A stretch of 64,000 bases of DNA from Caldicellulosiruptor hydrothermalis 108 (lineage in GTDB: Bacteria > Bacillota > Thermoanaerobacteria > Caldicellulosiruptorales > Caldicellulosiruptoraceae), in NCBI RefSeq assembly GCF_000166355.1, contig NC_014652.1, forward strand, positions 998,501-1,062,500. Direction: 5' to 3'. The notes below the pieces were generated by a model. It was not told where the DNA came from. It did no database searches and saw nothing but the letters and a program-made list of their open reading frames with translations. Below are positions 34,916-44,686 of this stretch, piece by piece; the stretch's first letter is position 1, and each line of letters begins with the position of its first letter. The position numbers and the translations under genes were made by a program.

Positions 34916-36263
34916 AATTTATTTGTCGTACGTGGGTATAATTTTATTTATATTTATAGTTTTTGTTATCCTCTTTTATGCTTGGTTTGAAAAAAATTTG
35001 ATTGACCAGATGAAAGAGGATAACCTTCGTTTTGCGAGGCTTATAGAATTTGTTGTTACAAGCCAAAACAAGAACACAGTTAATTTGAAACCATTTGAGT
35101 CGTATTTTGAAAGCTTGGAATCAAAAATTTTGCAGGACTATATTGTGATTGTAAGCAGGGATGGTGCGATAGAATACTCAAATAAAGAGCTGGATGTTGA
35201 GGCAAGGGTAAAAATAATGAAGCTTTTTGACGAGAACAAAGATGCTCAATACGGATTTGAGATAGGGAGCATTAGGGAAAAGCCCTGTTTGTTCACAATA
35301 TATGGCGGAAAATCAAAAAGTGTTTTTGTAATTATTATTACTGATCTTGCAAGGGTTTTGAACTTTGAGAGAAGATTTTTCCTACTCATTTTGCAAACAG
35401 CAGGACTCAGCTGTCTGTTTGCTGCTACCATTGCCATCTTTATATCCCGTAGGATGATAGGAGGGCTTTTGCGCCTTAAAGAAGCAATAGAGCAGGCTTC
35501 CCAGATGAGGTTTAACAAAAAAGTTGAAGTAACTTCAAAAGACGAAATTGGCTTAATTGCCACTGAATTTAACAGACTTATCGAAAAGATTGATGAATAC
35601 AATCAAGCACAGATAAGGTTTTTACAAAACATCTCTCATGAACTCAAAACTCCTCTTACCTCAGTGCGAGGATATGCAGAGATGCTTGAAGAAGGAATTT
35701 TAGATAAAAGCAAGATGGAATCAGCTGCAGATAAAATAATTTGGCATGTTGACAGATTGAAAAGTTTGATAAACCAGATTATTGACCTTACAAAGATTGA
35801 ATCTATTGAAAACTATTTTAATTTCGAAAAAAGTGTGCTTGAAGAGGTCATTTTTGAAGCTATTTTAGAAAATGAAGGCTATTTGCTTTCTAAGACAGTA
35901 GATATTGAATTTGCTCCGCAGACAAGGACGTATGTCCTGTGCGACAAGCACAGACTAAAAGAAGCTTTTTCAAATATTATCTCAAACTGCATAAAATATG
36001 CGAACAATAAGGTTACAATTGAGATAAAGTCTGAAAAAGATGAGTTTGAGGTGACAATTGAGGATGACGGAGAGGGATTTTTGCAAGGAGAGATTGATAA
36101 AATCTTTGAAAGATTCTATAAAGGCAAAAGGGGCGAAAGTGGACTGGGGCTTTCAATTGCAAAAGCTATATTCGACAAACATGGGTTTATGATAGAAGCT
36201 GAAAATAAAATATCAAAAGGCGCACGCTTCAAAATAAAAGGAAAAATCTACAAAGAGCAGTAA
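34899..36263 (+). CDS. Membrane sensor histidine kinase
   Basis: A 454-residue kinase: TM1 about 8-30, extracytoplasmic sensor (about 31-160), TM2 about 163-183, HAMP about 184-236, HisKA with phospho-His about 247 (ISHELKTPLTSVRGYAEML), and HATPase_c with N box NIISNCIKYA, DDGEGF and GESGLGLSIAKA. SD GAGGAGAA lies 6 nt before ATG 34899. Its TAA stop is inside the convergent terminator stem. Confidence 0.93.
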   Translation: MSIKVKIYLSYVGIILFIFIVFVILFYAWFEKNLIDQMKEDNLRFARLIEFVVTSQNKNTVNLKPFESYFESLESKILQDYIVIVSRDGAIEYSNKELDVEARVKIMKLFDENKDAQYGFEIGSIREKPCLFTIYGGKSKSVFVIIITDLARVLNFERRFFLLILQTAGLSCLFAATIAIFISRRMIGGLLRLKEAIEQASQMRFNKKVEVTSKDEIGLIATEFNRLIEKIDEYNQAQIRFLQNISHELKTPLTSVRGYAEMLEEGILDKSKMESAADKIIWHVDRLKSLINQIIDLTKIESIENYFNFEKSVLEEVIFEAILENEGYLLSKTVDIEFAPQTRTYVLCDKHRLKEAFSNIISNCIKYANNKVTIEIKSEKDEFEVTIEDDGEGFLQGEIDKIFERFYKGKRGESGLGLSIAKAIFDKHGFMIEAENKISKGARFKIKGKIYKEQ

Positions 36264-36290
36264 GTTTTTTTAGCTTACTGCTCTTTTTAA
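36252..36290. terminator. Bidirectional terminator overlapping both convergent stops
   Basis: AAAGAGCAGTAAG (36252-36264) pairs perfectly with CTTACTGCTCTTT (36274-36286), loop TTTTTTTAG. The kinase stop is in the left arm and the HD-GYP stop (36270-36272) in the loop. Confidence 0.88.
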
Positions 36291-37448
36291 AAGCAAAAAT
36301 TCTTCTTCTAAAAATAAGCCATTTTTAACCATGTCAGAAATAATGCTCAGTGCTGTAGATTGGGGAAGCCCTCTGCGGTAAGGTCTATCCTCTATTAAAG
36401 CCTGATAGACATCACAAATGCCTACTATTCTGTCTAAAAGCGAGAGCTCATCTTTTCCAAGTTTTTCGGGATACCCACTTCTGTCTATTCTCTCGTGGTG
36501 ATTTCCTGCCCAGTTAGCAATGTCATCTTTGAAGGCAGGAATTTGAGAAAGAATCAATTTTGTATAATACGGATGGGATTTTATAATATAAAACTCCTCT
36601 TTTGTTAGCTTCCCTTCTTTGTTGAGAATTTCATTTGGAACAACCATTTTGCCAATATCGTGAAGGTAACCTGCGATTTTAAGTTTGTTTGCCATCTCGC
36701 TATCCAGTCCCATGATTTTGGCAATTGTATAAACCGTTTGTGAAAGTTCTTGGGAGTGAACATGAGTAAAAGGGCTTTTGTTGTCAATAAGCAAAGATAT
36801 TGCTTCAGAGAACTTTAGCATCTGCTCTATGTCAAAATAAACCTCATCTTCAGGTGATAAAGCCATGACAATTTGCCTTAAATGAGGGTTATAAAGGTCC
36901 AACCAGAATCTATCTTTTTGAGCAAGTTCCAAAAAAGCTTCAACAATGATAGGGTTAAAAAGCACACCTTTCTTTTTCAACACCCAATTTGTTATCTCCT
37001 CAATCTGTTGATAATATGGGTTTGAAAAATCTAAGGTAATGTCAATCTGGTCAGCAAGGTTTATAATCTGAGAAGCAAATGGTGTGGTCAAGTGGTCATA
37101 TCCAAATGCACCAGATCCGTTATAAAACTCATGATGATATTTTACAAACTCTGCAATATCTCTGTCTAAAGGAAGTTTTTGTAAAAATTCATAGCCAAGT
37201 AGACAGTGGTTTTTGGCAAGATTTAGGTCAATATGGGATGTGATAAATTTTTTATCTGCAACTGTTATTCCTATGTCGTGAAAAAAAGCTGCATAGTATA
37301 TCTTCTTTTTTTCAACAGGTTTAAGTCCTAAAAGGTGTGAAAGCTGCAAAGAGATATATGTAACCTTAGGAGCATGTTCTCTTCTTCCTTGAGCTATATC
37401 GATAAGATGTGAGATAGCTGAAAGAAGATTTCCAACACTAATTTTCAT
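36270..37448 (-). CDS. Tandem HD-GYP-type phosphohydrolase
   Basis: A 392-residue protein made of two HD domains. The first (about 20-165) has HAPK...FFHDIGI, NHCLLGYE, KYHHEFYNGSGAFG and NLADQID. The second (about 235-385) has HVHSQEL, YLHDIGKMVVP, KSHPYYTK, NHHERIDRSGYP and GICDVYQAL. All metal-ligand His/Asp positions appear intact in both, but GYP occurs only in the second and the usual HHExxDGxGYP is varied in each. Cyclic-di-GMP or related nucleotide hydrolysis is the family role. ATG 37448 has AAAGGTGG 12 nt upstream. Confidence 0.85.
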   Translation of the reverse strand: MKISVGNLLSAISHLIDIAQGRREHAPKVTYISLQLSHLLGLKPVEKKKIYYAAFFHDIGITVADKKFITSHIDLNLAKNHCLLGYEFLQKLPLDRDIAEFVKYHHEFYNGSGAFGYDHLTTPFASQIINLADQIDITLDFSNPYYQQIEEITNWVLKKKGVLFNPIIVEAFLELAQKDRFWLDLYNPHLRQIVMALSPEDEVYFDIEQMLKFSEAISLLIDNKSPFTHVHSQELSQTVYTIAKIMGLDSEMANKLKIAGYLHDIGKMVVPNEILNKEGKLTKEEFYIIKSHPYYTKLILSQIPAFKDDIANWAGNHHERIDRSGYPEKLGKDELSLLDRIVGICDVYQALIEDRPYRRGLPQSTALSIISDMVKNGLFLEEEFLLLKRAVS

Positions 37449-37667
37449 AGGAAAGACCAACCACCTTTTTAAAAAGCACTGTTTCTCGTAAGCTTATTAT
37501 AACTCAAAAGCTCAAAAATTTTTTGACAAAGTTTTTTAAATATCCACTTCATTTTTTATATAAGACTTTGCACAACTGAAAAGTAGTTTGGGTAGCAAAA
37601 ATTTCTTTGAACAATATAATGTATTAAAAGCACAAACTGGGGATATAAAGGAGGGAAGAAAGTTAAA

Positions 37668-38174
37668 ATGGATTGGACCAAATTTGCATATGATGCGCCT
37701 TATCCAGAACCTAAGGTAGAAGAGCCCAATAGACACTATGCAGAGATTCTACTTGATGACTATGCAGGATACGCAAGTGAGTTTACCGCAATCGCTCTAT
37801 ATTCGTATCAGCATTTTATAAGCGACGTAAAACACAGAGATTTTGCAGACCTCATAATTGGTATTGCCCAGGTTGAAATGAAACACTTGGACCTTCTTGG
37901 CACCACAATTTATCTGCTCGGTGCACTGCCAAAGTACAGAGGCTCTTACACAACCTATGGCCAGTACTGGAACGGATACTTTGTAAACTACGATAAAGAT
38001 TTAAAAGATATGATAAAGATTGATATCCAATCCGAGAAAGAGGCTATCAAGAATTACAAGAGACACATTGAAATGATAGATGACAGGTACATCAAAAAGC
38101 TGCTTGAGAGAATAATTTTGGATGAGGAGAAACACATAAAATTGTTAAAAGATTATCTTGATAGAAAGTTTTGA
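37668..38174 (+). CDS. Ferritin-like (rubrerythrin-type) dimetal protein
   Basis: A 168-residue four-helix-bundle protein with a carboxylate-His site pattern spread over four helices: a Glu in YASEFTAIALYSYQH, ExxH in QVEMKHLDLLG, a Glu in SEKEAIKNYKRH, and ExxH in LDEEKHIKLL. This fits rubrerythrin or Mn-catalase-like diiron/dimanganese centres. It lacks the C-terminal rubredoxin domain of rubrerythrin, but a separate 53-residue rubredoxin-like protein is encoded 59 bp downstream. Oxidative-stress defence is inferred. A TATAAT at 37615-37620 lies upstream without a good -35. SD AAGGAGGGAAG. Confidence 0.78.
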   Translation: MDWTKFAYDAPYPEPKVEEPNRHYAEILLDDYAGYASEFTAIALYSYQHFISDVKHRDFADLIIGIAQVEMKHLDLLGTTIYLLGALPKYRGSYTTYGQYWNGYFVNYDKDLKDMIKIDIQSEKEAIKNYKRHIEMIDDRYIKKLLERIILDEEKHIKLLKDYLDRKF

Positions 38175-38233
38175 TTTGTGGGTATTAAATAAATAACAAA
38201 AGAAGTACAATATACTGAGGAGGGAAATTTAAT

Positions 38234-38395
38234 ATGCAAGAAAAATATGTGTGCGGTATTTGTGGCTATGAGATTGTAGATTTAAATTCCCCGTGTCCAT
38301 ACTGTGGTGCTGAACCAAACCATTTTGTTAGGGCGGATGAAGTTGATGTTGAGCTAATTAAAAAAATCTATCAAGAAGGCGGGGCAACTTATTAA
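38234..38395 (+). CDS. Rubredoxin-like 53-residue protein
   Basis: Short gene: ATG 38234 after GAGGAGGGAA, stop TAA 38393-38395. The protein has YVCGICGYEIVD and SPCPYCGAEPNHF, the CxxCG...CPxCGA pattern of the rubredoxin domain found at the C-terminus of rubrerythrins (Cys7, 10, 21, 24). It is shorter than free rubredoxin between the two Cys pairs, as in rubrerythrin tails. It probably delivers electrons to the ferritin-like protein encoded upstream, forming a split rubrerythrin (inference). Confidence 0.82.
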   Translation: MQEKYVCGICGYEIVDLNSPCPYCGAEPNHFVRADEVDVELIKKIYQEGGATY

Positions 38396-38403
38396 AATTT
38401 CTC

Positions 38404-38432
38404 TTGCAAACCGCCTTTTTTTATTATAAAAT
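38404..38432 (+). promoter_or_regulatory. Promoter candidate for the S10 ribosomal superoperon
   Basis: TTGCAA (38404-38409), 17 bp, TAAAAT (38427-38432). The -35 overlaps a weak GC hairpin (AAGGCGG 38376-38382 with CCGCCTT 38411-38417) that may end the rubredoxin-like transcript. It gives a leader of about 290 nt before rpsJ. Confidence 0.45.
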
Positions 38433-38439
38433 TATAAAG

Positions 38440-38733
38440 TCGTTGTGTGGGTGAAAAATAATGTTCATATGTTGCGATGAGGCAAAAGGTTGCTGCAAGG
38501 TGCAAAGCCACTTTGCAGGGAATTTTTGCTGAGTATGTCTTGTCCTTTGAGACGGGCGACACGGGGAAGGTGTGAAAGAATATTTCATGCCCGGTGTTTT
38601 CATGCCCGAAAAGGAAAAACTCCGGGTATTTTTATATAAAGGTTGTGGACACACACGGCTAAGTTGCAAAGTTCCCCTGTCGCAAATTGCTTGAAAGATC
38701 TTAGAATCACATTATTTTAGAGGAGGGGAATGT
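38440..38733 (+). promoter_or_regulatory. Long structured 5' leader of the S10 operon
   Basis: The gap from 38396 to 38733 has no gene. It holds a 10-bp hairpin, CTGCAAGGTG (38493-38502) with CACTTTGCAG (38509-38518). It also holds a direct repeat, TTTCATGCCCG, at about 38584 and 38598. Either repeat copy can pair with CCGGGTAT (38622-38629), which is followed by TTTTTATAT, so it looks like an intrinsic attenuator with two alternative left arms. The locally high G content differs from surrounding AT-rich DNA. The ligand or protein that would control it is unknown. Confidence 0.5.
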
Positions 38734-39054
38734 ATGTCAAAAGCACAGAGAATGCGAATTAAGCTGAAATCATTTGATTACAAGCTGTTAGAACAGTCAG
38801 CAAAAAAGATAGTTGAGACAGCTAAAAACACAGGGGCAGAGGTATCGGGTCCAGTTCCGCTGCCGACAGACAGAGAGGTAATTACAATCATCAGAGCTCC
38901 GCACAAGTACAAAGATTCACGTGAACAGTTTGAGATCAAAACTCACAAAAGACTTATTGACATAATCAAGCCCACACAAAAAACTGTAGATGCACTAATG
39001 CGTGTTGAACTTCCAGCAGGTGTAGACATCGAGATCAAGCTGAAGGAGGTGTAA
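38734..39054 (+). CDS. rpsJ: 30S ribosomal protein S10
   Basis: Complete S10 (106 residues) with [40 protein letters not shown] and the RLIDII C-terminal block. It opens the S10-spc-alpha superoperon after the structured leader. SD GAGGAGGGGAA. In many Firmicutes tuf precedes rpsJ; here it does not. Confidence 0.98.
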   Translation: MSKAQRMRIKLKSFDYKLLEQSAKKIVETAKNTGAEVSGPVPLPTDREVITIIRAPHKYKDSREQFEIKTHKRLIDIIKPTQKTVDALMRVELPAGVDIEIKLKEV

Positions 39055-39060
39055 ATGTAA

Positions 39061-39693
39061 ATGACAAAAGGGATACTTGGCAAGAAAATAGGTATGACCC
39101 AGGTATTTGACGAAGCAGGAAGAGCAATACCTGTTACTGTAATTGAGGCAGGACCATGTGTTGTTGTTCAGAAGAAAACTGTTGAAAAAGATGGTTATTC
39201 TGCAATTCAAGTTGGTTTTGAGGATATAAAAGAGAGCAAGCTCAATAAACCCTTAAGAGGTCATTTTGCAAAGCATGGAGTAAAACCAAAAAGATTTTTG
39301 AGAGAGCTGAGACTCAAAGATGCGGACAAGTATGAAGTTGGTCAGGAGATAAGAGTTGATATTTTCCAGCCGGGCGAAAGAGTAGATGTTACAGGTATTT
39401 CAAAGGCAAAAGGGTTCCAGGGTGTTATCAAAAGACATGGTCAGCAAAGAGGTCCTATGAGCCATGGTTCCATGTATCACAGAAGAGTTGGTTCAATGGG
39501 TTCAAACACATTCCCAGCAAGAACATTCCCTGGCAAGAAAATGCCTGGTAGAATGGGTGGTGAAAGGGTCACAGTTTTGAATTTGCAGGTTGTAAAGGTT
39601 GACCCAGACAGAAACCTGCTTCTTGTTAAAGGAAGTGTTCCAGGTAACAAGAATTCGCTTTTAATCATCAGAGATTCTGTCAAAAGTAGATAA
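39061..39693 (+). CDS. rplC: 50S ribosomal protein L3
   Basis: A 210-residue L3, with the start [24 protein letters not shown] and the long extended loop [22 protein letters not shown] near the peptidyl-transferase centre. SD AAGGAGGTG overlaps the rpsJ stop; spacing to rpsJ is 6 bp. Confidence 0.98.
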   Translation: MTKGILGKKIGMTQVFDEAGRAIPVTVIEAGPCVVVQKKTVEKDGYSAIQVGFEDIKESKLNKPLRGHFAKHGVKPKRFLRELRLKDADKYEVGQEIRVDIFQPGERVDVTGISKAKGFQGVIKRHGQQRGPMSHGSMYHRRVGSMGSNTFPARTFPGKKMPGRMGGERVTVLNLQVVKVDPDRNLLLVKGSVPGNKNSLLIIRDSVKSR

Positions 39694-39722
39694 GCTTTAA
39701 GTTTTAGGAAGGAGGAAACAGA

Positions 39723-40349
39723 ATGGCAAAGGTGCCGGTTTACAATATAGAAGGACAGCAGATTGGTGAGATTGAGCTCAATGACTCAATCTTCAACGTG
39801 CCGATAAATACTCATGTTCTGCACCAAGCTGTTGTTGCACACTTAGCAAACAGGCGTCAAGGAACATTTGCTGCAAAGACAAGAGCTGAGGTTCGCGGTG
39901 GTGGAAGAAAACCTTGGAGACAAAAAGGAACAGGTAGAGCAAGACAAGGTTCTATCAGAGCTCCAACATGGAGAAAAGGTGGCGTTGTATTTGCTAAAAA
40001 GCCAAGAGATTTTTCAATAGACTTGCCAAAGAAGGTAAAAAGACTTGCTCTCAAGTGTGCACTGTCGTCAAAGGTAAAAGAAAACAATCTTATTGTGCTT
40101 GACAGGTGGGATATGAACCAGTACAAGACAAAAGAGGTTTTAAGAGTTTTGAAGAACTTAGGACTTGAAAACCAAAAAGCGCTAATTGTCATTCCTGAAA
40201 AGAATGAGTATTTGCAAAAGTCAACAAGGAATATTCCAGAGGTAAAAACTTTGCAGGTTGGCAACTTAAATGTATTTGACATACTCAAATATGACAAGTT
40301 TGTCATCCTCCAGGATGCTGTGAAGAAAGTTGAGGAGGTGTATGCATAA
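39723..40349 (+). CDS. rplD: 50S ribosomal protein L4
   Basis: A 208-residue L4 with the exit-tunnel loop [33 protein letters not shown]. In E. coli L4 represses its operon through the S10 leader; whether it acts on the leader here is untested. SD AAGGAGGAAAC. Confidence 0.98.
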   Translation: MAKVPVYNIEGQQIGEIELNDSIFNVPINTHVLHQAVVAHLANRRQGTFAAKTRAEVRGGGRKPWRQKGTGRARQGSIRAPTWRKGGVVFAKKPRDFSIDLPKKVKRLALKCALSSKVKENNLIVLDRWDMNQYKTKEVLRVLKNLGLENQKALIVIPEKNEYLQKSTRNIPEVKTLQVGNLNVFDILKYDKFVILQDAVKKVEEVYA

Positions 40350-40350
40350 T

Positions 40351-40641
40351 ATGTTGCCAGAAGAAATAATCAAAAGACCTATAATTACAGAAAAGAGCAT
40401 GAGCATGATTCCTCAGAAAAAATACACATTTGAGGTTGACAGAAGAGCAAACAAGATTGAAATAAAGAAAGCTGTTGAACAGCTATTTGGTGTTGAGGTT
40501 GAAAAAGTATGGACAATGAATGTAAAGCCAAAGAGAAAAAGAGTTGGAAGATTTGAAGGAAGAACAAAGGCATGGAAAAAAGCGATTGTAAAGTTAACAG
40601 ATAGAAGCAAAACAATAGAGTTTTTCGACAGCTTAATCTAA
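40351..40641 (+). CDS. rplW: 50S ribosomal protein L23
   Basis: A 96-residue L23 ([17 protein letters not shown]..., [24 protein letters not shown]), docking site for SRP and trigger factor at the tunnel exit. ATG 40351 follows GAGGAGGTG and begins 1 bp after the L4 stop; longer frames upstream lie inside rplD. Confidence 0.97.
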   Translation: MLPEEIIKRPIITEKSMSMIPQKKYTFEVDRRANKIEIKKAVEQLFGVEVEKVWTMNVKPKRKRVGRFEGRTKAWKKAIVKLTDRSKTIEFFDSLI

Positions 40642-40679
40642 CACCAATATAAATGCTGAGTTTAAGGAGGGAAACAAAG

Positions 40680-41510
40680 GTGGGTATAATAGTCTATAAA
40701 CCTACATCACCAGGACGAAGAAATGCATCGGTTCTAAACTACAAAGAAATCATTACCAAAACCGAACCTGAAAAATCATTAGTTTTCACAGAAAAGAAAT
40801 GGGCAGGTAGAAACAACCAGGGTAGAATAACTGTTCGTCACAGAGGTGGCGGTCATAAAAAGAAAATAAGAATTGTAGATTTCAAAAGAGATAAAGATGG
40901 AATTCCTGCAAAGGTTGAGGCAATTGAATATGACCCAAACAGAACAGCTTTTCTGGCACTTTTGTGCTATGCTGATGGTGAAAGAAGATATATCATAGCA
41001 CCCGAAGGTTTAAAAGTTGGCGACACTGTTATGTCTGGGCCAGATGCAGATATTAAGGTTGGAAATGCACTACCACTTAAAAACATTCCTGTTGGTACAA
41101 TGATACACAACATAGAGCTTATGCCGGGAAAAGGAGGACAGCTTTGCCGTTCAGCAGGTAGTGTTGCTCAGCTCATGGCAAAGGAAGGGAAATATGCGCT
41201 GATAAAACTTCCATCCGGTGAGCTCAGGTATGTGAGCCAAGAGTGCAGAGCTACAATTGGTCAGGTTGGCAACTTAGACCATGAAAATGTCAGAATAGGA
41301 AAAGCAGGACGCAAAAGATGGATGGGTATCAGACCAACTGTTAGAGGTTCTGCAATGAACCCGGTTGACCATCCGCATGGTGGTGGTGAGGGTAAAGCAC
41401 CGATTGGTCATCCAGGACCACTTACACCATGGGGTAAACCAACACTTGGTTACAAGACCAGAAAGAAAAACAAACCGTCAGACAAGTTTATTGTCAAGAG
41501 AAGAAAATAA
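40680..41510 (+). CDS. rplB: 50S ribosomal protein L2
   Basis: A 276-residue L2 with [30 protein letters not shown] and the C-terminal [18 protein letters not shown] containing the conserved His. GTG 40680 lies 8 nt after AAGGAGGG; an in-frame upstream start lacks an SD. Confidence 0.98.
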
Positions 41511-41558
41511 AATGTGTGCTTATTCTGAATATAAAGATTGCTTGAGGAGGGATTGAGT

Positions 41559-41843
41559 GTGGGAAGGTCTTTGAAGAAAGGTCCATACTGTGACCCAAAA
41601 CTTTTAAAGAAAATTGAGAAGATGAACCAAAACAATGAAAAAAAGGTTATTAAAACATGGTCAAGAAGGTCAACAATTTTACCACAGATGGTTGGCCATA
41701 CAATAGCTGTATATGATGGTAGAAAACATGTTCCTGTATATATAACAGAAGAGATGGTTGGACACAAACTTGGTGAGTTTGCTCCGACAAGAACTTTCAA
41801 AGGACATGGGCATCACACTGAAAGGTCAACAGCTTTGAAGTAA
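41559..41843 (+). CDS. rpsS: 30S ribosomal protein S19
   Basis: A 94-residue S19 ([57 protein letters not shown]). GTG 41559 follows GAGGAGGGA. Confidence 0.97.
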
Positions 41844-41902
41844 AACTTTCAAAAGCTTTTGTAAAATTAGTTTAATTGTGATTTAGAAGGGAGGAGAAGC
41901 TA

Positions 41903-42265
41903 TTGGAAAAGGCTACAAATACAGAGGTAAAGAAGGCAACAGCGACATTGAGGTATGCTATGATATCTCCACGAAAGGTTAGAGTTGTAATTGACCTTAT
42001 TAGAAACAAACCTGTGAATGAAGCTTTGAACATCTTAAAATTTTTACCTAAAAGGGCTGCAAGAATAGTAGAAAAGCTTGTAAAGAGCGCAATTGCAAAT
42101 GCAGAGAATAATCACAATATGAACGTTGATAAGCTCTATATAGCAGAAATTTATGCAAATGGTGGGCCAATGCTCAAAAGAATTAGACCAAGAGCACAGG
42201 GAAGAGCGTTTTTGATAAGAAAAAGAACAAGCCATATTACAGTTGTTCTCAAAGAAAGAGAGTAA
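41903..42265 (+). CDS. rplV: 50S ribosomal protein L22
   Basis: A 120-residue L22 with ATLRYAMISPRKVRVVIDLIRNK and the tunnel beta-hairpin GGPMLKRIRPRAQGRAFLIRKRTSHI. It starts at TTG 41903, 7 nt after GGGAGGAG. Confidence 0.96.
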   Translation: MEKATNTEVKKATATLRYAMISPRKVRVVIDLIRNKPVNEALNILKFLPKRAARIVEKLVKSAIANAENNHNMNVDKLYIAEIYANGGPMLKRIRPRAQGRAFLIRKRTSHITVVLKERE

Positions 42266-42287
42266 CTTTTAAAAAGGAGGGAAATAA

Positions 42288-42956
42288 ATGGGTCAAAAGG
42301 TTCATCCGAAGGGGTTCAGGCTTGGAATTATTAGAGACTGGGATTCAAGATGGTTTGCAAATGACAAGGATTTTCAAAAATATGTTCTTGAAGACTATAA
42401 AATCAGACGTCACATAAAAGAAAAACTTTACCATGCAGGTATTTCGAGAATTGAGATAGAAAGAGCAGCAAAGAGAGTAAAAGTTATCATCCATACAGCA
42501 AAACCAGGTATCGTTATTGGAAGAGCAGGTTCTGGTGTGGAAGCTCTCAGAAAAGAGCTTGAAAAATTAACAGGTGGAAAGACAATATCACTTGATATAA
42601 AAGAGATTAAAGTGCCAGAGCTTGACGCTCAGCTTGTTGCTGAGAACATTGCTGCTCAGCTTGAAAAGAGAGTTTCATTTAGAAAGGCTATGAAACAGGC
42701 AATGGCAAGGGCTTTAAGGAGCGGAGCAAAAGGTATCAAAACAATGGTATCTGGGCGACTTGGCGGTGCTGACATTGCAAGAACAGAGTGGTACAAGGAA
42801 GGAAGAATTCCTCTTCAGACTCTCAGAGCAGATATCGACTACGGCTTTGCAGAAGCTCATACAACATATGGTAGAATTGGTGTGAAGACATGGATATACA
42901 AGGGTGATATTCTTCCACAGAAAGCAGCAGCTTCTGAAAAAGGAGGAGATAAGTAA
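42288..42956 (+). CDS. rpsC: 30S ribosomal protein S3
   Basis: A 222-residue S3 with [23 protein letters not shown], the KH domain [23 protein letters not shown], and [23 protein letters not shown]. Its TAA stop overlaps the rplP ATG by one base (TAATG). Confidence 0.98.
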   Translation: MGQKVHPKGFRLGIIRDWDSRWFANDKDFQKYVLEDYKIRRHIKEKLYHAGISRIEIERAAKRVKVIIHTAKPGIVIGRAGSGVEALRKELEKLTGGKTISLDIKEIKVPELDAQLVAENIAAQLEKRVSFRKAMKQAMARALRSGAKGIKTMVSGRLGGADIARTEWYKEGRIPLQTLRADIDYGFAEAHTTYGRIGVKTWIYKGDILPQKAAASEKGGDK

Positions 42957-43399
42957 TGCTTATGCCAAAGCGTGTTAAGTGGAGAAAACAGCAAAGAGGT
43001 AGAATGAAAGGGAAAGCAACGAGAGGTAACTTTGTTGCGTATGGTGACTTTGGTATCATGGCGCTTGAACCTGGCTGGATTACAAGCAACCAGATTGAGG
43101 CAGCCAGAGTTGCAATTGCAAGACACATCAAAAGAGGCGGAAAGGTATGGATTAAGATATTCCCTGATAAGCCTGTTACAAGAAAACCTGCAGAAACTCG
43201 TATGGGTTCTGGTAAAGGTTCGCCTGAGTACTGGGTTGCAGTTGTAAAGCCTGGCAGAGTGATGTTTGAGGTTGGCGGTGTTGATGAAGAGGTTGCAAAA
43301 GAGGCTTTGAGGCTTGCAATACACAAACTGCCTATCAAATGCAAGATTGTTTCAAGAGAAGAAGCTAAAGTGGGTGGTGAGGCAAATGAAGGCGTCTAA
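42956..43399 (+). CDS. rplP: 50S ribosomal protein L16
   Basis: A 147-residue L16 ([21 protein letters not shown]..., [42 protein letters not shown]). ATG 42956 overlaps the rpsC stop, with AGGAGGAGAT as SD. The last 14 bases overlap rpmC. Confidence 0.98.
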   Translation: MLMPKRVKWRKQQRGRMKGKATRGNFVAYGDFGIMALEPGWITSNQIEAARVAIARHIKRGGKVWIKIFPDKPVTRKPAETRMGSGKGSPEYWVAVVKPGRVMFEVGGVDEEVAKEALRLAIHKLPIKCKIVSREEAKVGGEANEGV

Positions 43400-43604
43400 G
43401 ATTAGAGAGATGACAACACAAGAGCTGCATAATGAGCTTAAAAAGTTAAAAAGAGAACTGTTCAATTTGAGATTTCAGCTTGCAACAAATCAACTTGAAA
43501 ATCCTATGAGAATCCGAGAAGTAAAAAGAACAATTGCAAGAATAAAGACAATAATGAGAGAAAGAGAATTAGAACAAGAAAGATCAAATAAAAATGCAAA
43601 ATAA
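43386..43604 (+). CDS. rpmC: 50S ribosomal protein L29
   Basis: A 72-residue two-helix L29 ([39 protein letters not shown]). ATG 43386 lies inside the rplP 3' end, giving a 14-bp overlap and coupled translation. Confidence 0.96.
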   Translation: MKASKIREMTTQELHNELKKLKRELFNLRFQLATNQLENPMRIREVKRTIARIKTIMRERELEQERSNKNAK

Positions 43605-43632
43605 AGCAGAATTGAGTGGGGAGGGAATGTAA

Positions 43633-43893
43633 GTGGAGCAAAAAAGAGGTATGAGAAAAACAAGAGTTGGTGTTGTTGTAAGTGACAAAATGGACAAAAC
43701 AGTAGTAGTTGCAGTTGAAAGGCTTGTTCAGCATCCTCTTTATAAAAAGACTATAAAGAGAACAACAAAGTTCAAAGCTCATGATGAGAACAATGAGTGC
43801 AGAGTTGGAGATAAAGTTTTGATTATGGAGACAAGACCACTTTCTAAAGAAAAGAGATGGAGAGTTGTTCAAATCTTGGAAAGAGCAAAATAA
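43633..43893 (+). CDS. rpsQ: 30S ribosomal protein S17
   Basis: An 86-residue OB-fold S17 ([46 protein letters not shown]). It starts at GTG 43633 after GGGGAGGGAA. Confidence 0.97.
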   Translation: MEQKRGMRKTRVGVVVSDKMDKTVVVAVERLVQHPLYKKTIKRTTKFKAHDENNECRVGDKVLIMETRPLSKEKRWRVVQILERAK

Positions 43894-43933
43894 TTAAATA
43901 CAGCTTAGCTTTTTAAAGGAGGGGAAATGAAAG

Positions 43934-44302
43934 ATGATCCAACCACAGTCAAGGCTGAAGGTTGCTGACAACACGGGTGCGAAGGAAGTAATGTGTATAA
44001 GAGTTTTAGGTGGTTCTAATAGAAAGTTTGCAAATATAGGAGATGTAATAGTTTGTTCTGTCAAAGATGCAACACCAGGTGGCGTTGTAAAAAAAGGTGA
44101 CGTTGTAAAAGCAGTTATTGTCAGAACACGCAAAGGTGTAAGAAGAGAGGATGGGACATATATAAGATTTGATGACAATGCTGCAGTGCTAATAAGAGAA
44201 GATGGAACTCCAAGAGGAACACGTATTTTTGGACCTGTTGCAAGAGAGCTTCGTGACAAGGATTTTATGAAGATAGTATCTCTTGCACCAGAAGTTCTAT
44301 AA
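43934..44302 (+). CDS. rplN: 50S ribosomal protein L14
   Basis: A complete 122-residue L14 ([27 protein letters not shown]..., [28 protein letters not shown]). SD AAAGGAGGGGAAA. Confidence 0.98.
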   Translation: MIQPQSRLKVADNTGAKEVMCIRVLGGSNRKFANIGDVIVCSVKDATPGGVVKKGDVVKAVIVRTRKGVRREDGTYIRFDDNAAVLIREDGTPRGTRIFGPVARELRDKDFMKIVSLAPEVL

Positions 44303-44324
44303 GCTATTTTGAGGAGGGAAGGTT

Positions 44325-44657
44325 ATGCCAAACAAGGTTCATGTAAAAAAAGGTGACACTGTTGTAGTTATCTCTGGCAAGTATAAAGGCAAACAAGGCA
44401 AAGTACTTACAGTATTGCCAAAAGATAAAAAAGTAGTAGTTGAAGGCGTTAATATAGTTAAAAAGCATGTAAGACCAAATCCCAAGATGCCACAGGGTGG
44501 TATAATAACTCAGGAAGCACCGATTTGGGCGTGCAAGGTAATGCTTGTATGTCCAAAGTGTGGCAAACCAACAAGGATTGGTCACAGATTTATTCAAGAA
44601 GGTGAAGAAGAAAGAAAGGTCAGAACATGCAAAAAATGTGGTGAGATAATTGACTAA
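44325..44657 (+). CDS. rplX: 50S ribosomal protein L24
   Basis: A 110-residue L24 with an N-terminal KOW motif ([26 protein letters not shown]) and a C-terminal zinc ribbon, [11 protein letters not shown]...CKKCGE. SD GAGGAGGGAAGG. Confidence 0.97.
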   Translation: MPNKVHVKKGDTVVVISGKYKGKQGKVLTVLPKDKKVVVEGVNIVKKHVRPNPKMPQGGIITQEAPIWACKVMLVCPKCGKPTRIGHRFIQEGEEERKVRTCKKCGEIID

Positions 44658-44686
44658 TTGGCAAAGTGAAGGGAGGTAAATTGTTT

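Noticed and set aside
38396..38733. T-box or known metabolite riboswitch in the S10 leader
   Set aside because: No T-box sequence, specifier loop or recognisable riboswitch core was found; only hairpins and the repeat described.
42823..43344. Long minus-strand open frames across rpsC-rplP
   Set aside because: Antisense shadows of ribosomal protein genes, with no SD or family features.
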